From: Stenocarpella maydis
Lineage: Eukaryota; Ascomycota; Sordariomycetes; Diaporthales; Diaporthaceae
DNA: 64,000 nt
Assembly (NCBI GenBank): GCA_002270565.1
Contig: NQMI01000028.1
Location: forward strand, 160,711 to 224,710
Reading direction: 5' to 3'
Under the pieces are notes generated by a model. That model saw only the letters and a list, made by a program, of their open reading frames with translations, was not told where the DNA came from and ran no database searches. Both the position numbers and the translations under genes were made by a program. Position 1 is the stretch's first letter. Each line of letters begins with the position of its first letter. Shown in pieces: positions 57,901-64,000 of this stretch.

Positions 57901-60500
57901 GCGAGAGAAGAATTGACATCTGGTTATAGCTGGGCTAACTTTGGCTTCGTTGGCAGCTGTAACCGAAGACCATCGAGTAGGCAAGTTACGATTCTCTGTC
58001 ACTGGCGTCGCTCCTCCTAGCTGAGGTTGCAACATCGGCAGAAGCAGGTGGTGTCTAGCTTGCTTGCGAGCGAGGGCTATTGGTGCACATCCTGGAAGCC
58101 ATATCAGGCCTTCTAATTGTTACGCCTCGGGCCGCACATTCGGAGGAGGAGCTTGTGGAAGCCCGCTGTCTAGCTCTGAGTGACAGAAGCATGATATCTC
58201 GGACAGAGTCGGTGTGGCGCTCACGGGGCCCACCATTAGAAAACAACAATGCTGCCGTCCCCTCTCAAAAACATGTTTGGGAGGGGTGGGGGTTTCCCAG
58301 ATTGATCCCAGATAAGTGGCTCGGACGCTCGACAGCCCGTATGCAGCTACGTGAATCAAGACGACGTTACCCTTTTTTAGCTGCGAGTAAGATGTGGTGA
58401 GTTATCTTCCGTTCTGCGACTGTGTTTCGCTGGTGCGGGACAAGGGGACGTTGGCAGCTGGGCGCGCATTTTGGGGCCGCAGCCGGCGAGTGCGACTACC
58501 TAGGTACGGTTAACTTAGCAGGGCGTCCGGTCTGAGAACCTGCCATAGGGCGAGCGCGAGCAACAATGGGATCCGGGGGCTCAACCTTAGTTGATGCTCT
58601 ACTAGTTAGTGGTGGTGGTTGGTTGACCAACTTTTTCACCATATGCTTCGGCACATGATCGGTCCAACTCGAAAGAGTTGGGCACTCGGACCCCTTGCTA
58701 CTCGGCCGCCTTCACGCGGTCTTTTATCCAGCTGCCCCGTGTGAATCGTAAACGACGCCGTTCTGGGAGCGTGGGAGTTGGGGCTAGCTACACTTGTAGG
58801 TAATGAGCTGGGCGGTGCGAAGGTTTCTATTACGCCTTCATATGTCAAGTTTCGACTCGTGCGCTCTAGGTGAACCCGGCACTTACTCCGACCACTTCGA
58901 GGAGCCGTGTCGATGCCGGGGGCATGTCAAGGTTGGCCGTATTGGTGATATAATCATCCTTGACATTCTCTGGTGTAGTAGCCACGGAGGATGCCGGCCG
59001 TGTTGGCCCCGGGGGGACCTCGTTTCATGAGGGCTACGCCGGGCCCAGTCCCGTGATTCGCCCGGACCCGGGCCCTGCTTCGGGCCTTTCACCAAACATC
59101 CCGGAGAGCGTGACCGTGCGAGGACTGCCAAGTCTACGGTCGATGACTCCCGGGTGCTCGTGAGTTTGACTCGAGGCTTTCACCGTCGAGCGAAGCGGAG
59201 CCTGAGCCGTCGATGGAGTGCGGTTCCGGGCATGGTCGTACCTGGACACTCTCTACCTCACCCCCCCCCTGTTCAGGATATCAAGGCATGGGCGAGACCG
59301 ATAACAGACGACTCGAATCAGGCATGTGGCTACACACAGGCTTTTAGCCACACCAGATGAGGCGATACCCAACGAACCTTGTGTGCTCCCCCGTTGAAAC
59401 TGCGGAGGGAGGGGGGCGCATCGAAATCTACACATGCTCCCCACCGCGCGCCAAAGAGCCGAGAAGAGACTGCTCCTACCACATGCACGCGTATCTCACA
59501 TTACGTGATCTCGGAGGCACTTCCGATAACCAGTCACGACCCGGGGGGGGGGGGCGGGGGGTAAATAGCCCCGTCAGGATGACACGCTCATTTTGACTTC
59601 TCCCCGCAGCCTCCCCCGGGATCCCGAGTAACACTTCCGCGCTGCCGAGGGCCGGCCCATCTTGCGCGCGGGTATCTCATGTTTCCCGGGCCTCTTGCCC
59701 GGCGGGCCTTGGCCACGAGGCACAGCGCGGGTCACCTAGGTATCCCTGACAGGGCATCACCTCCAAGCTAGAGGTAATCTCTGGCAGGCGGCTTCTTCCT
59801 GGCGTGGGGCCACATCCGGATCCCATGTCATTCCCTGGGCTGCTGGAGGCAAGGAGAGGTGGCCGGCATTCCCAGTGCCCTGCCAGTTCTATATGCACAG
59901 CCGTGTGTTATTGCCGCACTGAAAGAGGCGCTGATTCATCACTCCAGGCTTACGCGGACCTGTTTGCACCGTTTCGTTCGGTATCGTCACCCCGATCTCG
60001 GGCTCGGTGTCGAAACCCGCAACGGGCATAACGCTTGGCGGTTCATGGACTGCACATGTCGAACGGGCCCGCCATGCACAGCTTTGGCTTCATTAGAGAA
60101 GGCTATGCCTCGAGTGGCCGTGCGGCATGACACTTATTACCGGCAGTGTGTAACAGTATAGCTGGGCTAGACTCGAGAACAAGGTTGAGCCAGCCTTCTA
60201 AAGTCGCTATGGTGATCGTGTTGTCGCTGGCGACCCAGCGTATTGAAATACGAGCCAGTGTTCCCACAGCAGGTATTACAGTCCTTTCTGGCTAACGTTT
60301 GAGGGTTTACAAGCTGCTGGATATAAATTTGACTTGATACGTGATGGATTCTTGGTGGTTGTGATTGAAGTTACTCTGCACCGTGGTCCTCTAGCTGTGA
60401 CTACCGAGTTCACTTGACACAGCTCGAATAAGTCATGCGTCTGAGAAGCAGTTCTCCCAATATACTCCTGGCTATATCTATGGGGTGATACCACACGTGC
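51951..60500. other. 8.5-kb GC-rich interval without supported genes
   Basis: Two long frames, 53952-54956 and 55063-55983 (both plus), have start and stop codons but no recognisable motif, domain or plausible composition, and I treat them as chance frames. No tRNA or rRNA gene is apparent. CCTAGG palindromes recur at 52304, 54266, 58499 and 59735. A T-run at about 53388-53397 and a G-run at about 59542-59553 are simple repeats. Confidence 0.4.
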
Positions 60501-63500
60501 AAGCTACCATGCTTCCAAGTGTACCTAGGTAAAGCCCACAATAATTCAGCGCTGTGCTCTGGGAGAAAAGTGCTGTTCGTGTCTCTGGGAGTATCAACAA
60601 ATGTGTTGAGAAGTGCTTATTTACCCAGGATGTTGGTATATTTGACCTACATAGACAATGGTGCCTCGTAGTACCCGGGTAGCCATTCTTACAGCCGAGG
60701 ACCAACGAGCTGCCTGGCAAACTTTCACGACACATACATTACTCCCACAGTTGTGAAGCTCGCTGATACATATCATTGATATGACGCTATCTCGTTGCAA
60801 TGAGTAATATTTTCGAAACATTAAGTGTATTCTGTGTTTGGCAGGCTTCAGACTTCAGGAAGCATAAATTTCGAAGCTCGCTGAGTCTAGAGGCCTGGAA
60901 TATTGTACTGTATGTCGTTCAGGGGATGCCCTCTCCTCTCAGGATTTGCAAATTAGTGCCATGTGCTCCAGTTTATCCTGAAATCCACGCCCTATTCCCC
61001 AAAGGCAAATCAGTAATAGCAAGGCATACACGAGTAGGATGATACCGCATCTGCACCGCAGAGGAATGAAAGTTGATATCATATCTCCTAGTCGCCCTGT
61101 ACAGAAAATCGTTTTCTTCGGCATCTCCGTCAAAAACACCACGATCGTACACCCCGGCATGTGCCAAATGTGATTATCATACCTCGCCCGCGGCAAGGCC
61201 TCCACTACGAGTCCATCTGGCAGTTGTAAGCACTACTTGATCACAAGATGGAGCTGCGAGCAAGACAGACGTACTTACGCCTAAGCATCGTATTGGCTCC
61301 TATATATTGTTTCTCTGGTTTTGGCACAATGTGGGACATCTGGCAATGATAGAGTTGCAACTTTGTTATTAGCAATGAAGTTTGCTGCCTGAATTATGAC
61401 CATACCACTATAACATCCTAAGCTCAAACTCAGAACCCATATAATATTAAGGATCAATTTTGTTCCCTTGAACTATCAAAACATGTGATGAATATCACCT
61501 AACACAAGGTATTGCCTCTGCAGGAACACCACTCTACTGGCTACATGCCTTGGAGCGGTAATTAGGTTGAAATTGGGATGAGTCAAACCATATGGCATGA
61601 TGAGCGGCTTAGGATCCTCAAGCGGCCTGAACTCTGAATTTGTTCAAATGTAGCTGGAGCCAAGGGGCTCAAGGGAATAAGTAGTCAGTGCAAGGGAAGG
61701 AAGGTTTTTTTTTATTTGAAGGCATTGGTATGAGACCAGTCTGAAAAGGAATCAGATTCTGGCTGAATTTGTAGACTTATTTGTTCTTTGAATCTCTTAT
61801 GTTGGAATACCAGGTGGAAAGCCCCCTTCCCCCCAGGGGCCCTGAGAGCTATTTGTTTAATATTTAAGTATTATGGTTTAAATAGGCATGGATATAGTTT
61901 ACGTTTATTACTTACTGCGGTCGCTCCTCCAGCAAACCCCCTCCACACTGCCTAGTAGGGCCCTTCAGGCGCCTAGGAAAAGGGTTTCTATAAGGGCCTT
62001 CTAGGTACTTGAAGGGGGGGCCTTATATCTACCTAAAGCAGGGACTTTGATATACTAAAATAAAGGGCCTTATATACCTAAAGAAAGAAAAGGGTCCTTT
62101 TTTAGAGGGTCCTAGGGCCCTTTAGGATTAAAGTCTTTTTTAAGGTTAATTAGTATATAAATATTAACTAGCTTTCGATTAATTTAAAGTTTTAAACTGT
62201 CTGGTGTGTATGTTTATTATGATCCCGTGTATAGATTATTCTGGATAAATAGCAACTTTTTTGAGTGTTCCTTGAAATTCCTCCCCCTCCGCCTCCACCA
62301 CCTATCCCCTTCTGGTCTGCTGGTTCAGGTGGTCAAGTTCTGCCTAGAAACATTTGAAGAGGAACTGCTTATTCTACGTGTGTGTGTGTTTGTGTGACCA
62401 CGCCAAATCGTTGACTGTTTCTTGGATCGTGATTATAATACCAACCGTTTACTCCTACTAAACGATGGGTTAAAATAAACACATGCAGTCTAACTTCATA
62501 TCCCGATCACCCATAGTTTGGAACCGCTCCGCGGTGGCTAACTAGACGGCCTAAGTTGTATGCAACAACTAGTCAATAGGACCACAGACGCCGGGACAGG
62601 AGGCGACGGCAGTTCGAAGACGTTGAAACGGCGTCAATGAGGTCGCTTGGAGACAAGCCATCGTAGGCCAAACACGGAGTGGCAACTGCGCAGTGTATAA
62701 CCCTGGGTATTGAGGAGTGGCACTACGAGTAGCACTGAACAAGAAGCTACATAGCTGCTATCGTGAAATATACTTCAACTCTTGTAATTTCATCTGTATA
62801 GATGTTATTACTACAGCACAGGCTGAATAGCGTTATAATTGTGTGCTGTAGTTGTGCCCACTGATTGAATACAGGGGTTAAAGTGAACAATATTATCATC
62901 ATGGTTCAGCAGTCACAGCAACATGGCTCTGTAAGAACTTCAAGTCGGCTGCTCCACCCACCGCCCAGTGCAGAAGATGCTCAAACTTTATCAGATCTGA
63001 AGCTAGGTAGGCGTGGTTGATCTTGTCCTGTTAGGATAATTGGCCCCCTTTAAGGGTAAAAAAAAAAAAAAAAAAATCAAGAAGCACCCACCATGTTAGG
63101 AATTGCCCCATGGGAGGAGGCATGGGGTTGCAAGTCACCCCACGTGGACTTTCCCAACGAAGGCCGCCGGGCGGTACGGCCGCATTGCAACTTGGGCACG
63201 GTGGTGCTCTCGCGCTAACCGTCCAGCGGTTTGTGCGTGCATGCTGACGGGGCTGGTCGAATTCAAGTTGGCTTTCTAACTCAGCACATATACCAACTCC
63301 CTCAGACGCAGCCAGTAACTTGGATGTAGCTGTAGACGGGAGTACATGGGCTAAGATTCACCCAGGGAAACAGGCGTTTTGTGGAGGGAGAATATGCGCG
63401 ATGCCAGTCCCAGTTTACAGAAGCAGGAACAGGAGGACACAAACACCCGAGAAGGCGCTTCCTTTGGCCGGCTCGAAGGAACATGTCGACCTGGGGTGGG

Positions 63501-64000
63501 CTTGCGTCCCTTATTACGCGAGTGGGCTTATTACACGGGGCCAGCACGGGAACGCATGCTCTCTAAATCGAGGACAAATCTCGACGAGGATGTAAAACGT
63601 GATGCAGGCCTGCCGCCCATAACCTGGGAAGGTGTCCATGTTTGCCATGGATCGAGTTTAACTCAGCACCCACCTCACAGCCTGGCCGTGCCAAGCAACT
63701 ATTCACACAAGATATGCTCCAGTCATGAGGGCTGTGTAGCATGAAGTTGGTGTCTTGTCCATCAGGGCGAGGTCTAGACCCAGGTCTCCCAGCCCTGGTC
63801 TGTACCAGGCGGTGGGCTCCGCCATCAGCAGAAGACGTTACCGAGTCGTGGTTTACCAGTGATGCAGCCGAATTAGGTGGGTAGCAGTCTTCTGTCTGGA
63901 TGGTCTGTGGTCAGACAGAAAGGAACTGGGAAGATGACCCCCCTTGCAAGATGTCTTGGGTTCAGGGGGTAAGATTTGGGAGCACTTCAGGTCCCCCGGT
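60501..64000. other. Moderately AT-rich right end without supported genes
   Basis: Composition falls to more AT-rich values, lowest at about 61.85-62.25 kb. That part contains many short AGGGCC/GGCCCT and AAGGGCCTT motifs and may be a worn repeat. A 20-base poly-A run lies at 63058-63077. The frames present are short and not recognisable. Confidence 0.4.
63058..63077 (+). repeat. Poly-A tract (20 bases)
   Basis: An uninterrupted run of A. It could be the tail of a LINE or SINE-like insertion on the plus strand, but no such element is recognisable upstream. Confidence 0.8.

Noticed and set aside
1..64000. CRISPR arrays, tRNA genes and rRNA genes
   Set aside because: No regularly spaced direct repeats and no cloverleaf-like or rRNA sequences were noticed. 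A covariance-model scan would be needed for certainty about tRNAs.

Overview
This window comes from the nuclear genome of a filamentous ascomycete (Pezizomycotina, probably Sordariomycetes). The reasons are intron-poor genes with short GT-AG introns (50-158 bp), a HET-domain remnant, typical fungal housekeeping genes (slu7, rps9, rpl21, a PH-SMP lipid-transfer protein, a HAL-type kinase), and a large AT-rich block of Ty3/gypsy retrotransposons mutated in the pattern of RIP (repeat-induced point mutation, CpA to TpA).

Layout. The left arm (1-11.9 kb) has normal base composition. It holds a broken HET-domain fragment at the edge, an endonuclease/exonuclease/phosphatase-family gene (989-2037, one intron), an uncharacterised disordered protein (5661-7325) and an uncharacterised single-membrane-span protein (10216-11418). 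From about 11.9 to 34.1 kb lies a repeat block. It contains a probable solo LTR, an approximately 100-bp duplicated repeat, and two full-length chromodomain-type Ty3/gypsy elements in opposite orientation (16675-23622 on the minus strand, 23978-31803 on the plus strand). Each element is bounded by a perfect 5-bp target duplication, and both have lost catalytic aspartates through G-to-A changes. Inside the block sits an island of ordinary composition (about 14.6-16.5 kb) with an apparently intact three-exon short-chain dehydrogenase and, upstream of it, a 33-bp palindrome.

The central gene-rich part (34.7-43.5 kb) carries slu7, a divergent ribosomal-protein pair (rps9 and rpl21, four exons each) that may share a 353-bp promoter region, and a PH/SMP (Nvj2-like) lipid-transfer gene. 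After a 5-kb gene-poor stretch with a 7-N gap at the apex of a 47-bp inverted repeat comes a large HAL/NPR1-type protein kinase (48468-50801, minus strand). From there to the end (13 kb) I can support no gene. That stretch is GC-rich intergenic DNA, turning moderately AT-rich after about 60.5 kb.

The housekeeping genes act in splicing, translation, lipid transfer and signalling and form no joint pathway. The best candidate for something undescribed is a degraded antisense reading frame, with a coiled-coil-like stretch, between the chromodomain and the 3' LTR of the plus-strand element. The same element has two LTRs with non-homologous middles. The dehydrogenase island inside the mutated block is also worth a look. 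All assignments rest on reading the sequence; no database search was run.
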